64,000 nucleotides of DNA from Phoenix dactylifera. Its lineage: Eukaryota > Streptophyta > Magnoliopsida > Arecales > Arecaceae. Below the pieces are notes generated by a model. It was not told where the DNA came from and made no database searches. It was given only the letters and a program-made list of their open reading frames with translations. Made by a program: the position numbers and the translations under genes. Shown here one piece after another: positions 1 to 12,151 of this stretch (its first letter is position 1; each line of letters opens with the position of its first letter). Where the stretch lies: NCBI RefSeq assembly GCF_009389715.1, contig NC_052409.1, positions 3,833,775 to 3,897,774 on the forward strand, read 5' to 3'.

Positions 1-600
1 CCGGTATCGGAGTCCGTTCCAATCGGCTGGCAGCACGGTTCGGTGTGCCCCCGCGCAGTTCTGTGTCGGGCCCATACCGACACAATAGAGAGGGCGAGGA
101 AAAGAGAGAGGAGGAAGGGAGAGGGAGAGGGAGAGGGAGGGAGGGCTGCCGGAGGCCTCCGAAGGGGCTCTGAAGGGCTGAAGCAGGGGCTTTGTCCTCC
201 AAACCCCTATTTTGTTCAAAATTGGGGTCTATCGAGACTCCTTTTTTATTTTGAAAATTTTAAGTGAAATCAGAAACGAAATAGGGGTCTGGAACCATCA
301 TCTTTTCCTCTCTTTTCTTCTCTCTCTCCCCACACTTGCCGGTTTACCATTTTGAATGCCGGAACCCTTCTGGTCTGCCGCCGGCACGGCTCGATACGCC
401 CTGAACAGGGCGGTTCAAGACGGTTCTGCATTACTTGGTCAGGATGCAACCATGTCAGTCCATCCCAGCCGGTGCCAACCTGGATGGTTAGGCCATCCTG
501 GCCAATTAGAGAACCAGTGTCCCAGGTGCCATTCTCTCATTGGAATGGTATGATACTGGCAAGATGCAGCAGGTTGCATTACAACCCAAATCTCGTATTA
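1..600. repeat. GC-rich dispersed repeat in DHODH intron
   Basis: This stretch is rich in CCGGTA, CGGTTC and GGCACGG words and holds GA-rich runs (about 85-145). It differs sharply from the AT-rich intron that follows. Similar CGGTACGG/CCGGTACC words occur at 55380-55585 in an intron of the BRO1 gene, which suggests a dispersed element family. Ends and class cannot be fixed by eye. Two small open frames here (43-267 and 352-615) look non-coding. Confidence 0.4.
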
Positions 601-1132
601 GTGGAAGGTTTTTAAAAGTAAGATAATGCATTTCAAGGAAGCACTCTTTTCTTAGTTGTTGAATTTTTCAATTTATTTTGAGAATGCAAGGAACTTTGCT
701 TAAATAAAAGGCGAAAAGTTGCTAGTCATGCATCTAAGCTCTAAATGCAACTTTTGCTATTCATTGCTCTTGCATAGTTCAAGGAATATGATTTGATTTA
801 TGAAGGTATCCCCCCTAGATTTGAGCCTTAGCCAACATGTATAATGGAACCCATGCATTTCTGGTCATCTTAACCATGTATCTGGGTACTGACCTCATGT
901 ATTGTGTTATTCCCATGTCATTTTATACAGCTTTGGAAATTCTGTACGTTGCCATAGTTATGCAAAGCAATAAATTTCATACATGTATTAGATATTAAAA
1001 TTATTGTACATGTACATTATGCCAATCCTTTGCTTGTCCTAAAACTAGCTGATCCTATGTTTTGCTATTCCGGATAACCGTGATGGCTGCATTTGAATTT
1101 ATTATGCATCATTATAAACAATGCTTCCTCAG

Positions 1133-3556
1133 ATCATATCAAATACAACTGTTTCAAGACCAGATCCTGTAAGTAGACACCCATTAGCAGGAGAATCTGG
1201 TGGTTTAAGTGGGAAGCCTCTCTTTGATCTGTCCACCAACATTCTCAAGGAGATGTATATTCTTACTCGGGTATTAATCTTCATCCCATTTTACCGAACT
1301 GCATATAAATCTTTGGTACTGCACTCCCTTTTCTTTTCTTTACTTCAAACAACATCATTTCATATTCAGGATTTTTTCCTTGTTCTCTAGAATGATGTTT
1401 CCCACCCCTGGTCATTCTTCATTTTTTTGTTCACACTAATTTGTTGTTGTAATTTGACTTTGGAATACTTACATTTGCAGGGAAAAATTCCCCTTATAGG
1501 CTGTGGTGGCGTTAGCAGGTATTAGAACATGATAGTTAGTACTGATGTTGCTGGATGCTTGTTAAACAGATATTTATTACTATATTAAATGTTACCAAAT
1601 ACAGGGGTGAAGATGCATATAAAAAGATTCGAGCTGGAGCAACACTTGTTCAGCTTTACACAGCCTTTGCCTATGGTGGACCAGCGCTCATTCCCCAGAT
1701 AAAGGTATCCATCGGAACAATTTTATTTTGTAACATTTTGAAGTAATGCTTTTAATGTATGCAAAAAGGCTGTAAAAGCTCAGCTGATCTTTTCTTAACC
1801 ATAGTAGCGATCATATCATGATCACTCGGAATAGATTGTTCTGTTTCTTAAATATTTTATACTTTTAAGCTAATGTAGATAAGCTGTTTCCAATGTTTAA
1901 CAAAAAATCCTCTCTAATGTGCTTCCTTTTGTATATCATTGCTTTCTTACTCCATTTCTCTGCATCTGCTGCATAGTCTTACTATTATGTATCCTCTTAT
2001 TCTCTACTTCAGCCTTTCTCCTGGGAAGATCAAGTGTTAATTAACCATCAATATTTGCTCTAGTTCTTTTCCTTGTAAATTTGATTTGTATATGTTGTAT
2101 TTGGACAATTTAAAGTCTTATTTTCTGGTAGATTGATAGTGGTCAGAATGTTTATAATGCTCTAAACCTGGGTAGCACCTCCTAACTTTTTGAAAGTCGA
2201 AATTGTTGGATGTGATAGCTCTTAAAAATTTGCTTCTGTGAACTATGATTGGTAGATGTTCAACTCTAGCAAGTGCTTTGCCCACTTTGTTAATTATGTG
2301 GGTGTCTTACCTGTTTGCGTCAATTTGAGGAGTGCAGTCTAAGATGCTTATAACGCCAACTTGTTTCATTTTAGAAAGGATGACCTTCTGTTAATTATGT
2401 CCACAAATGTGATGCTAATTGAGTATAAAAATTATATATATTGCAGATTATAGGCCTTTGAATTTGTTGTATTTTCAATAATAACGTCAGAGCTCAACTA
2501 GATTATGGTTTCAACATCCGAAATATTTGATAAATATTGATGTGTAAAACACTTCTGTAGGCAAAATACCGTGGGTTAATTTTACTGTTAAAAACTTTGT
2601 TATGATGTGACAAAAAGCTATACTCAAGTAGAATCCCTCCTAATTATATGTTACACCACTTTGAAGCAAACCAGTAGCAATGTCCAGAACAGGAGAATGA
2701 CTTTTGAGTTTTAAATTTCTAAGGAAATGGAATTGCTCAAACTTTTAAAGGTAACCTGTATGTATTTTTCTTTTTCTTTTCTTTTTTTGAGGTTAGGAAT
2801 TTAATTAAAATATTAGTAGCTAAAATAATCCCATGCCAGACTCCGATAAACTCTAACTTAAGTTATTATGTGAACTTGAAATAGTAGGCTCATGATAATC
2901 TTGATGGCCTGATACAGTGTGGTGTCATACAACACAAGTCAACTTGGTCCTAAATGGTCTCATATCAAAAAATATAAAGCATAATACATGTCACTATACA
3001 AGAGCTGACCACGCTGGTGAGTAGTTTTAGTGGATCTTTGATTCATCAAGTTGACTACTTTTCAAGCCTGTGCGGGTTACTACCCTGCAAAGTTGAGTCT
3101 GAATTTTATTTTATTCTATTCTATTCTATTTTTGAGTTTGATTAGTGATGGCACTAGTAGATTAAAGTCCTGCTAGCAGTACTTTTTATATGCTAGCATG
3201 GAAGGAAGGTCTAAAAATTGAATTTATGTATTTATTTCAAGATTTTTGCTTCAGTTCAATGCTGTTGCTTCTTGCACCGTTCTGCTATATCTTACTGGTC
3301 TAGACTGGACTTTCATTGAACCTGAGCTATTGTTTTCTCTTCATGTTAAAATATATCAAACTGTGAAGTCTGGATATATCAGGTGTTCAATCTTGATTCA
3401 GGATATGCTGTTGTGTTAATTTTTATGATATTTAAGAAGCTATTACAAAACAAGATGGTGATATTTTTTCCTTTTTTTCAGGCTGAGCTAGCAGAGTGCT
3501 TAGAGAGGGATGGTTTTAAATCTGTCCAGGAAGCAGTAGGTGCAGATTGCAGATGA
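1133..3556 (+). CDS. PYRD: Dihydroorotate dehydrogenase (quinone), mitochondrial; 3' exons only
   Basis: This enzyme oxidises dihydroorotate to orotate in de novo pyrimidine synthesis, passing electrons to ubiquinone at the inner mitochondrial membrane. Four exons join in frame: 1133-1270, 1481-1518, 1605-1704 and 3482-3556 (stop TGA at 3554). They give 116 C-terminal residues. Visible class 2 DHODH motifs are ISNTTVSRP (substrate-binding Asn region), [11 protein letters not shown], and [19 protein letters not shown] with LVQLYTAF, which form the FMN phosphate-binding end of the TIM barrel. The protein ends in VGADCR. All introns are GT-AG and the last one (1705-3481) is the longest. The first exon here starts right after an acceptor AG at 1131-1132, so the transit peptide, membrane helix and first half of the barrel lie left of the window, and bases 1-1132 are intron. 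No frame breaks are seen. The family match is strong from recalled plant sequences. Confidence 0.95.
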
Positions 3557-5480
3557 AACATCCATAATTCCCAGGAGGCACTGGATGTCTCTAAAATGCG
3601 CCGTGCCAATGGCAAGTTGCTTTTCAATCTATTGATTTCCTTGAGCAAGTTAGCTCAGCTCATCTGTGAAAACACCCCAATTTACCCCATATGAGAATTC
3701 AAGATGCGGCTAGTTTTCTCTTAACATTGAGCGATTTCATCATGGGATTTTAAATTATATGTAAGTTTTGCTGCCTCTGTCTGCCCTCTCATCTCCATAT
3801 TGGCTATGAAGTTTCGGTTGATACAGGTGGCTTCCTAAGGTGTTCTAGAAACCTGCAAGTGATTTGGAAATTTTAGGATTCTTTTATTACTCAAAAATAT
3901 ATAAGCACAAATGGTTTTGGGAGACGGACTTTTTCAATTTCTCAAAATAAAAAAAAAAAATCCTGTTGGCTTCCTTCCTCTTTCTTATTTTGTTGTTGGT
4001 TGGTGGAAAAGGATGGACATTATTTTACCCCTGATCTTTTTGTAAGCTGTGTTGTAAGCTTTTCAGATCCTACGATTTTATTTATCCTTGGTGCTCCCTT
4101 GACTGTGATGTTCACTTGTTGGTGTGATACATCATTTCAGTGCTTAAGTAATAACAAGGCCAAATTTTTATGTTTAATCTATCGCTAATGTGCTATCTAT
4201 TGTTCAACTTGGAGAGAGATTTTTACTGAAATTGCATTGAGAAATGAAGAAATTTCTACCATACTATATAATCAGTTCTTTTATGCTCAACTAACCCTGT
4301 TGATCCAGAAAAGTGGGGTTTAATCAGCATAAAGTTGACCAAAGACTGAAGTAATACCGTCCTCTTTGATCTACTTTCAAGAGGTTTAAACGTGCGATCA
4401 TCTTAAAACAAGAACTTGCCAATGCTGGTTTTTGAAAGGATTTAAGAAATATTTAGCACTATAAGAATTGAATCATCCACTTCAGAGCAGGAACCTGTAA
4501 ATCATTCTGAAGAATTGGCACCAGATCATAACTGATGAACTTCTGATGCATCAGATAATGGGTCATTTGTCTTGATAACGCTCAAATAGAATGAGCAATT
4601 TTGAAATCCATATACCATTTTTAGTTGATTATCGCATGTAAGAATTTTGACAAGAGATACTAACCATAATAATGCCTGTATTTCTATAGAAGTTCTGAAT
4701 CCTATATTTTTTTTTCGCATGAACTATTATATATTTCTATGTGAGAAATTGGTCAAAATATGTCATTGGGTATACCCCTAAAACCTTCAGTCTTCACGTC
4801 TGACGCAGTAGGTCATATAACCTTTTCAGTATCTCTTATCACAGAATAGCAGGCAGCATGCCATGCAGCTGTTATGTGCATCCTGCTGAGAACTTTTATG
4901 CAGTTGTAAGAAGTATGCACTCATTTCTTGAGTTGTATTTTAACTCTTCAGAGACCCAACAATTTTTTTTACATTCTCTACCTGACCTCATAGGGTGAAT
5001 GAATCATAAGACGCTCTCAGAACAAATTAGCTTATGCCCTGCCAAATATTGATATTATATTGATATTAGAAACAAAAAACTGTTTCATTATATCAGGCAT
5101 GGTTACATGTAACATTTGCCAAGAAACCATCAATGCAGGCAAAGGAAGTACTAGATTAGGAGAGCTTTTGAAAGCTCTTCTTCATTTGATATCAAACACC
5201 CTATCGTTCTAGCCGCTATCGTTTTTCGAAATGCCATTTAGACTTTCAGTCTATTTATCGGGATTTCTACAATATTTTCCTGTATGAACGTTCAGATTGC
5301 ACCCAGAGTATTAAGAAGCCATTTGAAGTTCTGAAATCTTTGATAAAAATTAGAGCAATGTATCAGCTTCGGGCACCTCTTCTCCTTCATCTTGCAGATG
5401 TCCTTCTTGATTATATGCTATCCAAATCTCGCCTAAATTCATAGTCAAGTTACAGTTCAGGCAACCAAACTTTCCAAGTT
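3557..5480 (+). other. DHODH 3' UTR, then unannotated intergenic DNA
   Basis: The first few hundred bases after the stop at 3556 should be the 3' untranslated region of the DHODH gene. The remainder is AT-rich with no coding frame, RNA gene or element end that I recognise. Confidence 0.4.
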
Positions 5481-5599
5481 AAGATGTTCAACGGTCATAC
5501 AACTCGGCCCATATTGTTTCTCCTATATTTGATGAAAGAATTTCTATCTAGCCCTACGTACCATACACATAGATATCGATTAATTATTCTTGGTACCCA

Positions 5600-5935
5600 C
5601 ACAAGGCTGGCGATGCAGGACGGCTGCGGGAAAGAGCGGAAAAGAAGAAGAAGGGAAGGAAAGAGAAGAGAGGAGGAGGAAGAAGAATATGAGAAAGATG
5701 AGTTTTTTATTCAATCATACATTAACCCTAATCAAGAGCATAGACCTATAGTTATAGGGTCACAAATTAACAAAGACCCCACAAATAAAATAATTTCATT
5801 AAAATCCTAAAATGACAATATACAAACAAACTTAATCATAAAATAAAATAACATGAAATCAAATCAATCCAGCCACAACGAAAATGGCTGGACCATCCTC
5901 CGGTAGTGGTGTCCGCACCAATTGGTCTTGGAGCA
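5600..5935. repeat. Dispersed repeat, copy 1 (GA-rich block plus AT-rich tail ending in GTGTCCGCACCA)
   Basis: A GA-rich segment (5630-5700) is followed by an AT-rich stretch and then GGCTGGACCATCC and TGTCCGCACCA (about 5890-5920). The same order of GA-rich block, AT-rich tract and TGTCCGCACCA occurs at about 8020-8410. The two are diverged copies of one family in the same orientation. I see no LTR ends or coding domains, so the class is open. Confidence 0.4.
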
Positions 5936-5949
5936 AAGATTGTATGCAG

Positions 5950-7060
5950 GTATTCCTTGAAAGTTTAATGTCTGGAGCCATATATCGTTATGGTAACTTT
6001 GAAATATACTTATCTGTGCGGATAGCCTTACCAGATCGAGGTGGTTGACTTATGCATGCATTTATCTTTATATGCCTGCATGCATGTCCAAGTGTCCGAA
6101 CGACTTACAGGTGTGTGTAGTTCCCATTTCTCACTATAATTGTTGTTGTTAAGAGGTAGAAGGCTCAATGCAGTACGGTATTCAACTCTTTGGGAAGTGG
6201 TTTCGTAGTAGAACTGGAGATGATAGGCAACTGAATGTGGTTCATCCTAACGTAAACTAGGGACTGAGTTCTTAAAACGAAGAACTTAACAAGGTAATAT
6301 CCTTGCTTGGTTCTTTCAGTCACGGAGTGTTTCTTTTGTGCATATTATATATAGACGAAGAATCTCAAACTTGAAATGATGGCCACCGGAGTCGGTGATA
6401 GACATACCTATAATAAGCTCTGATACAATATTCTTTCATGCCGTTTGTTGTCACCAGCTATTTGAATATATTGTACGACATTCTTCATATTATAGTGTTA
6501 ACATCATGCATGTCTCCACCCAAAAATTTGTGCAGGCATGTCACATCAGAGTTATGTAATGCCTATGCCTTTCTATAAGGTCTTGATGGTTGTCTTTGTT
6601 GGTGTATGCCATTGTTCATTATTGTTCACTAGCTGTGCCTTGGCAAGATTAAATGAGGTCAGGATCAAGGAGCGAGGTTTCAAGTTTCTTAAGATTTGAG
6701 TTGGTGGATTCTGCAATATAATATTGTTGGTAGTCTCTGCATAGTTTTTGTTGCTGGCTGGGACGACAGCCTTAGGCTTAATATAGATTCTTCAGCGATT
6801 GTTCTCCCCGATAAACACCTTTTTCTCTTCCCCGTCCCTATCTCACTCTCTTATGCCATTCGTCCATACTTGACATGAAGTTAAAGAACCCCTGCCGTCT
6901 TGTATTTTAGTTAACTAAATCCTAACAGTTGTTCTCGAGTCTATTTCATGACATCTTATGCCGTTCAAGAAGACAAAATGCTCTCTCTCGTATCAATTTA
7001 GTTGCCTATATAGTATTGATCGTACCAGAAAGATTCCCATACCAGCACTTTTAAACAAAT
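5950..7060. other. Intergenic DNA, nothing recognised
   Basis: No coding region, RNA gene or element end can be supported here. The small open frames, such as 6696-6878, have no recognisable protein features. Confidence 0.4.
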
Positions 7061-7071
7061 CTTATGGCTTT

Positions 7072-7445
7072 TTTTTTTTTTTTTTTTTTTTTTTGGGCAC
7101 CGACACACACCATTCGAGCATGGGTGCACCCATTACAACCCGACAAAAAGAGACGACGAAGAGAAGGAGGGAGCAGCCGCAGAGCATTCTCAAAAAAAAT
7201 TCTTCCGAGTGATGCACGGCATAAAAGGTAACTCAGTCGGCAGCACTATCAGCTTTCCGAAAAATACGGATAGCTCGAAAAGTGACAAGCCCTCCGTTTT
7301 GTGAATAACCTTGACGACATGAATAACTGAAGTTGGCAGCATTCGAGGGGGCCTGCATGGCGAGATTAACGAAACCCTCCCATGGGTGTCCATAAGCCTA
7401 ACCACAAGCGGCGAAACTAATTAGCATTCCAATGCGGTAGTGCTC
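7072..7445 (-). mobile_element. LINE 3' end, minus strand, 5'-truncated
   Basis: A run of about 23 T at 7072-7094 reads as the poly(A) tail of a minus-strand element. It is followed by CTCAGTCGGCAGC, CTTTCCGAAAAATACGG and TTTTGTGAATAAC. The same succession (CTCAGTCTGCAGC, CTTCCGATAAGC, TTTTGTGAATATC) occurs in the LINE 3' end at 20.2 kb, so both belong to one L1-type family. No target-site duplication was found by eye. The coding content is too decayed for a domain call. Confidence 0.55.
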
Positions 7446-7479
7446 GCCGGTGGTGCGGTTGGGATGGGAGGGGAGATTT

Positions 7480-8010
7480 ATATTATCCCGGGTCAGTCAT
7501 CATTGGAAGTCCCTTTTTTTTTAAACCATTTGTATTTGATACACAATTTTTTACACCGAAAGGATTGGATTTTAAGGGGGTTGAAAGCAACATAGAGTGT
7601 ATGATTGGTACTAAAATTGTAATTGAAGTCTCTGGCTTTTTCATTGCATTCATGGCTATAGCAGCCTCTTTTATTTGAGCGGTTCATGAGATTAGTTATC
7701 TAACCACCATGCTCCTAAGTGGCTTCTGAATGCTTTCCAACTCCACTCGTTTCCCTTTCAATAATAATCATCATAATAATAATAACTCCTTCGTGGGAAC
7801 GCCCTCTCAAGGACCTTCATTAGAATTGGAAATGCTTGTTATGTCCTCAAAAGTACCTTCAACTGTAAAATTGTGATATATTTCAATACATCGGCCCGTA
7901 TGTTAGCAAAAATGAGTTATTGATTTAAAAAAAAAAAAAAAGCCTATAACGGGCCATAACCTCGTTTTCGTAACAGGGGCTGAAATTAAAAATATATAAA
8001 AATGGTAGTC
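7480..8010. other. Intergenic DNA, nothing recognised
   Basis: AT-rich sequence with a poly(A) run near 7927-7940. No gene or defined repeat boundary is visible. Confidence 0.35.
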
Positions 8011-8019
8011 TAATGCCGG

Positions 8020-8410
8020 ACAGTAGGGAAAAGAGGAACAAAAAGAGAATGAGAGAAGAGAAAGGAGAGGATAGGAAAAAGAGAGATGAATGGGAAGAAG
8101 GAAACTAGGCTTCACACCTAGCTCTTGCTCTTGGCTTCACACCAGGGCAAAAAGAAAGAGAATCAATTTCCTATTCATCATAGTATAATCCTATGGTCCA
8201 TCATATTTATCGACCTAGAAAATATAAAAATTCCTAAAAAAAAATTAGTCTCACTAAAGACTCTCAAAATAACGAAATACTAAAAATAAGTCCTAAAAGC
8301 TGTCAAATAACAAAATACTCTAATAAACCCAAATAACATAAAATCACTTCCAAAATAAAATCAAACTAAATCCGAGTGACGGTTGATCTATCACTCGTGT
8401 CCGCACCATA
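8020..8410. repeat. Dispersed repeat, copy 2 (partner of 5600-5935)
   Basis: A GA-rich block (8025-8100) leads into an AT-rich tract and ends with TATCACTCGTGTCCGCACCA near 8390-8410. This mirrors the layout of the copy near 5.6-5.9 kb. It is diverged and non-coding. Confidence 0.4.
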
Positions 8411-8689
8411 GTCTTTTAGATATAAAAAAAATAGTGCAAGCATGCGATAAAATCTAAGTGATAAGAGCTCAAATAGACGTGGTTAAAAATAGACAAGGTA
8501 ATAATTCAAATAAAAAACATGAATATTCAAGAAACACACACCTATATGTGCAATATCACATAAAAGCCATCGTGGCAATATTTGTCTAGGTTTACCATGT
8601 CACCAAACTCCACACTAAAAAACCTTTAATGAAAATATTAAAATCATTAAAATGATTTAAAGGCTCTTAAGAGCAAATGCAAATGCACG

Positions 8690-9105
8690 CCGTGTACCTG
8701 AAGGGAGAGATGAATGCCTGTAATGCCAAGATTAGAAATTTTTGTTTCACAATACGCAAGAATACTTTTGAATGCTTTTTTTTTTTTTTTTTGGTGAAAA
8801 TACTTTTGAATGCTTTAGCACCCTACTTTATTAATTAAAGTGGTTACTAAAATCGATGCACAGGTAGTGAAGATAGCCAAGATGGCATTACTGATACTGA
8901 AGCACCGCAGACGCTCTTGTCCTCCTAAATAGGTCAGCGACCCCAAAATGTGAGCCAAGTCTTGTTGACTTTGGCTGTCCTTGCCTCCAATCTACCGCGG
9001 AGTGTGAACATAGAGTCGATTTGGGACCCAGAATATTCGCCACATTCCTTGACCTATCATGTATTGACATTGACCGTACCTTATCAAATGCAAACATATG
9101 ATCTA
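8690..9105 (+). repeat. Dispersed repeat, copy A (shares parts with 9960-10120 and 11765-12137)
   Basis: The left part (8690-8880) holds AATGCCAAGATTAGAAAT and then TTTAGCACC, AATTAAAGTGGTT and TAGTGAAGAT; these recur in order at 9960-10110. The right part (about 8885-9100) holds GCGACCCCAAAATGTG, AAGTCTTGTTGACT, GATTTGGGACCC and TTCCTTGACCTATCATG; these recur in both tandem units at 11817-12137. A poly(T) run at 8778-8792 interrupts the left part. No coding frame survives. Confidence 0.6.
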
Positions 9106-9959
9106 AGATATTATTGAATTCGAGATGCTTTGTAGATAAAATTATTGTATCTTTAAAAAAATTCATAGTAATAATAATGGGCCAAATATGATGATTAAAA
9201 TTTTATTTATGAAAAAAATTATTGCTTGCAGAGAAAAAGAGAACTTGGTGAACCTCGTATAAGTCGGAAGGAAGAGATTTGTTGGTATGGTCCCTCTTCA
9301 TGTAGGGCCCATCTCATTTGAAATTTAAAGAAAAGGATATTGTGGAAACTGGGGAGTTTAGTGGTAATGTGAAAAATGTTTTAAAAAAAAATAGAGAAGA
9401 GGAAGGGAAAGAAAAGGTACTATTTTATCTGATGATCGAATGTTTGATTTTATGCAGATTTGGCCGAAATTTCAATATGTTGTTTTCGGCATTAAGAGCT
9501 ACAGCTTGAATGGTTCGGATCTTTAAAAAGCTTTCTCTATTGATTATTTCAAGCATCAACACTTGGTGAGATCTATTTTTTATTTTGTTGTTTATTGTTA
9601 AAATTCATCTTATTGGTGAAGAATACTTTTATTTTGGAAACTAAGATTAAATCTTGTTGATGTTTATACAGCCTCTAGTTGCGCTAGAGAGGATCTATTG
9701 TAATCACATTATTCTAAATTATGAAGTTTTTAACTGGACTAAGTTCTGTAATTTTTTTTCTTCACATCGAAGTATATTTTATGTTAAAAAAATTATGTTG
9801 CCGCTTATGTATGGATTGCTTGATTATTTTGCTTATTAATTGCTTGAATAGATTGTAGAGATTATTGTTACTTGATGATGAGTGATATTCTATTTAATTA
9901 TATATAAAAAAGCTTACAGCATCATTATTTCTTAATTATATTTTTTTAATACCGTGTAT

Positions 9960-10115
9960 GTGAACGGAGAGATGAATGGCTCTAATGCCAAGATTAGAAA
10001 TTTTTGTTTTACAATACGCCATACTACTTTTGATTGCTTTAGCACCATACTTTCTCTATGAATTAAAGTGGTTGCTAGAATCAATGCATTAGTAGTGAAG
10101 ATTAGCCAAGATGCC
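9960..10115 (+). repeat. Dispersed repeat, copy B (left part only)
   Basis: Matches the left part of the repeat at 8690-8880, with GAGAGATGAATG, AATGCCAAGATTAGAAAT, TTTAGCACCATACTTT and TTAGTAGTGAAGAT in the same order and spacing. The copies lie about 1.25 kb apart in direct orientation. They could be remains of element ends or of a segmental duplication. Confidence 0.5.
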
Positions 10116-11190
10116 TAATCATTGCACTTATAATTTGTGAGCATATGAAAGCGCCAACCAGCACGATTGGCAAAGTCTTTGGAGGGTTATCATGAAAGGC
10201 GTCGGGTCTTGCCTTCACCTTGATTTGTATTATAGGAGAATTTCTCCTATCATAGTTCTTACAAAAACGAAAATAAAACCATGAGCACGCTCCCCTTGCT
10301 TGTCTAGGTGATGCTAATTCAAGAGAACTAGAGAAAGCAGCACAGTATATGTCACAGCTCAAGACCTCATTCAAAATAGCTAGTCAGAAGGTATTATTTG
10401 AATTTCTTGATTGTATATAAGTACTCAAGATCTATCCAGCGAATAATCGATGTGGGACTAAACACATGCCGTACGGATTCTCACATAAGAATTTTGGATA
10501 AGATCCTGAGTTGTGACAATATGGCCACTATGAGATAGCATTGGGGCCACAATTTTGGGAGGCTAGAGGTGCCAAGCGTGCCATTGATTGAAAGCCTCCA
10601 TGCCTTCCATTGCCTTCTTGTTCATAATTCATATACCAACCTTCGAACCCAAGGCAGAGCAGCACAAAATGGCATGGAGAAGTGCGACCCTACCGAGGCC
10701 TCTTTTCTTTTGGGAAAGAGGGGAAAAGAGCCACCGGCCGCCATAAAGAGCCCGGAGGCTCCTCCCACTTTTATTTTCTAGTGCCCGGAGCATACAATAA
10801 TAGTATGAGGCTTCGCATCCCTTCATGCCATCTCTGCTTTCATAAATCATGGCCACAAACACATGGTTGGTCAAGGAATAAAGGCTAGGGAACTCCATCT
10901 CATCAAGTTTGTGTTTGTGCCGTGGGTTCTTCCAGCATATTTGAGATAAAAGCATTGGTTTGTTGGCTATTTCCATTTTCTAAATGGTGGACTCATGTTA
11001 AGCAAGAGTCTTAAGTTATTGGTTACTTTAAACTATAAAGGAAGGTATTTGTAGAAAGCCTTGTGCTTGGAGTCATGATGGCACTTAAAGAGTGTGGAAG
11101 CTCGAGAAATTTCTGTTAAGAATGATAGAAGGTATTTAGATATGTCTTTGAAAGGACTTAATAAATGTATCCAGAGTCTGGCATAGAAAA
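10115..11190. other. Intergenic DNA with a repeat-like TGTGGGACTAAACAC segment
   Basis: The segment near 10440-10530 carries GATGTGGGACTAAACACATG and GATTCTCACATAAG, a word combination I associate with dispersed plant repeats. Open frames at 10102-10374 and 10629-10976 (both minus) have no recognisable domains and I do not call them genes. Confidence 0.3.
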
Positions 11191-11191
11191 T

Positions 11192-11719
11192 TAGGGCTGC
11201 AAATAGATCGGGTCGACCCGTGACCCAACCCGACCTAAATTTTAGGACCCGCGGGGCCGGGTCGAGTCTTAAATTTGGACCCGTTCTATTTTTCGGATCG
11301 AGTCGAGTCCACTCAATCTCGACCCGATCCGATCCGACTCATTTTTTTGTATCAATTTTTTTTTAGATGTTCTTAGGAACGATTTGTTAAAATTTAGAGA
11401 ATATTAAATTTGAACATGTGAATATAACTTATCTAGTAAAATGTCTATTTTCTTTTTCAAAAAGAATTAAAATAATAATTGCTTGATGTATTTACTATTA
11501 TATAGTGGAACTTTAAATATAAAAATACATATATCCAAATCCGGGCCCGATCCGAATAATCCGTCGGATCAAAATTTGCAGGCACAGACCCAACCCGGCC
11601 CGACTTGATATTCAACCGGATTGGGTCTGGGTCCAAAATTAGAACCCGAACAAGCAACTGGATCAGATCGAGGTTATTCAGAATCCGACCCGGTCCGATC
11701 CAACCCATTTGCAATCCTA
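11192..11719. mobile_element. MITE-like element with GGGTCGGGTC-rich arms
   Basis: The ends are imperfect inverted repeats: TAGGGCTGCAAAT at 11192-11204 and ATTTGCAATCCTA at 11707-11719 (one mismatch when inverted). They lead into complementary arms rich in GGGTCG/CGACCC on the left and CCGACCC/GGTCCGATC on the right. The AT-rich middle has no transposase. No clear target-site duplication was seen, so the superfamily is not assigned. Confidence 0.5.
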
Positions 11720-11816
11720 ATAAAATTGAACTGTATTTTATTAAATAAATCATGGGTTAGCATTACTGATGCTAAAGCATCACAGGCGCTCTTGTCCTCA
11801 TAAATACGTCAGCGAC

Positions 11817-12137
11817 CCCAAAATGTGCACCCAAGTCTTGTTGACTAGGCCGCCCTTGTCTTCTATCTACTGCTAAGTGTGAACGTAGTCAATTTGGGAC
11901 CCAAAAGATACACCTCGTTCCTTGACCTATCATGTATTGACCTTGCCCATATCGTGTCAATTCTCCTTGATAAGTAACCCAAAATGTGCACCCAAGTCTT
12001 GTTGACTTAGGCCGCCCTTGTCTTCCATCTACTGCAAAGTGTGAACATAGTCGATTTGGGACCCAAAAGATACACCTCGTTCCTTGACCTATCATGTATT
12101 GACCTTGTCCATATCTTGTCAATTCTCCTTGATAAGT
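11817..12137 (+). repeat. Tandem duplication, two units of about 161 bp
   Basis: Unit 1 runs 11817-11977 and unit 2 runs 11978-12137. Both start CCCAAAATGTGCACCCAAG and end CTCCTTGATAAGT, with only scattered differences. A diverged single copy lies at about 8935-9100. The second unit runs into a perfect inverted repeat at its right edge (12127-12151). Confidence 0.85.
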
Positions 12138-12151
12138 GTTACTTATCAAGG

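Noticed and set aside
10629-10976. 115-codon minus-strand frame
   Set aside because: No domain, splice context or codon pattern supports a gene, and short frames overlap it on the other strand.
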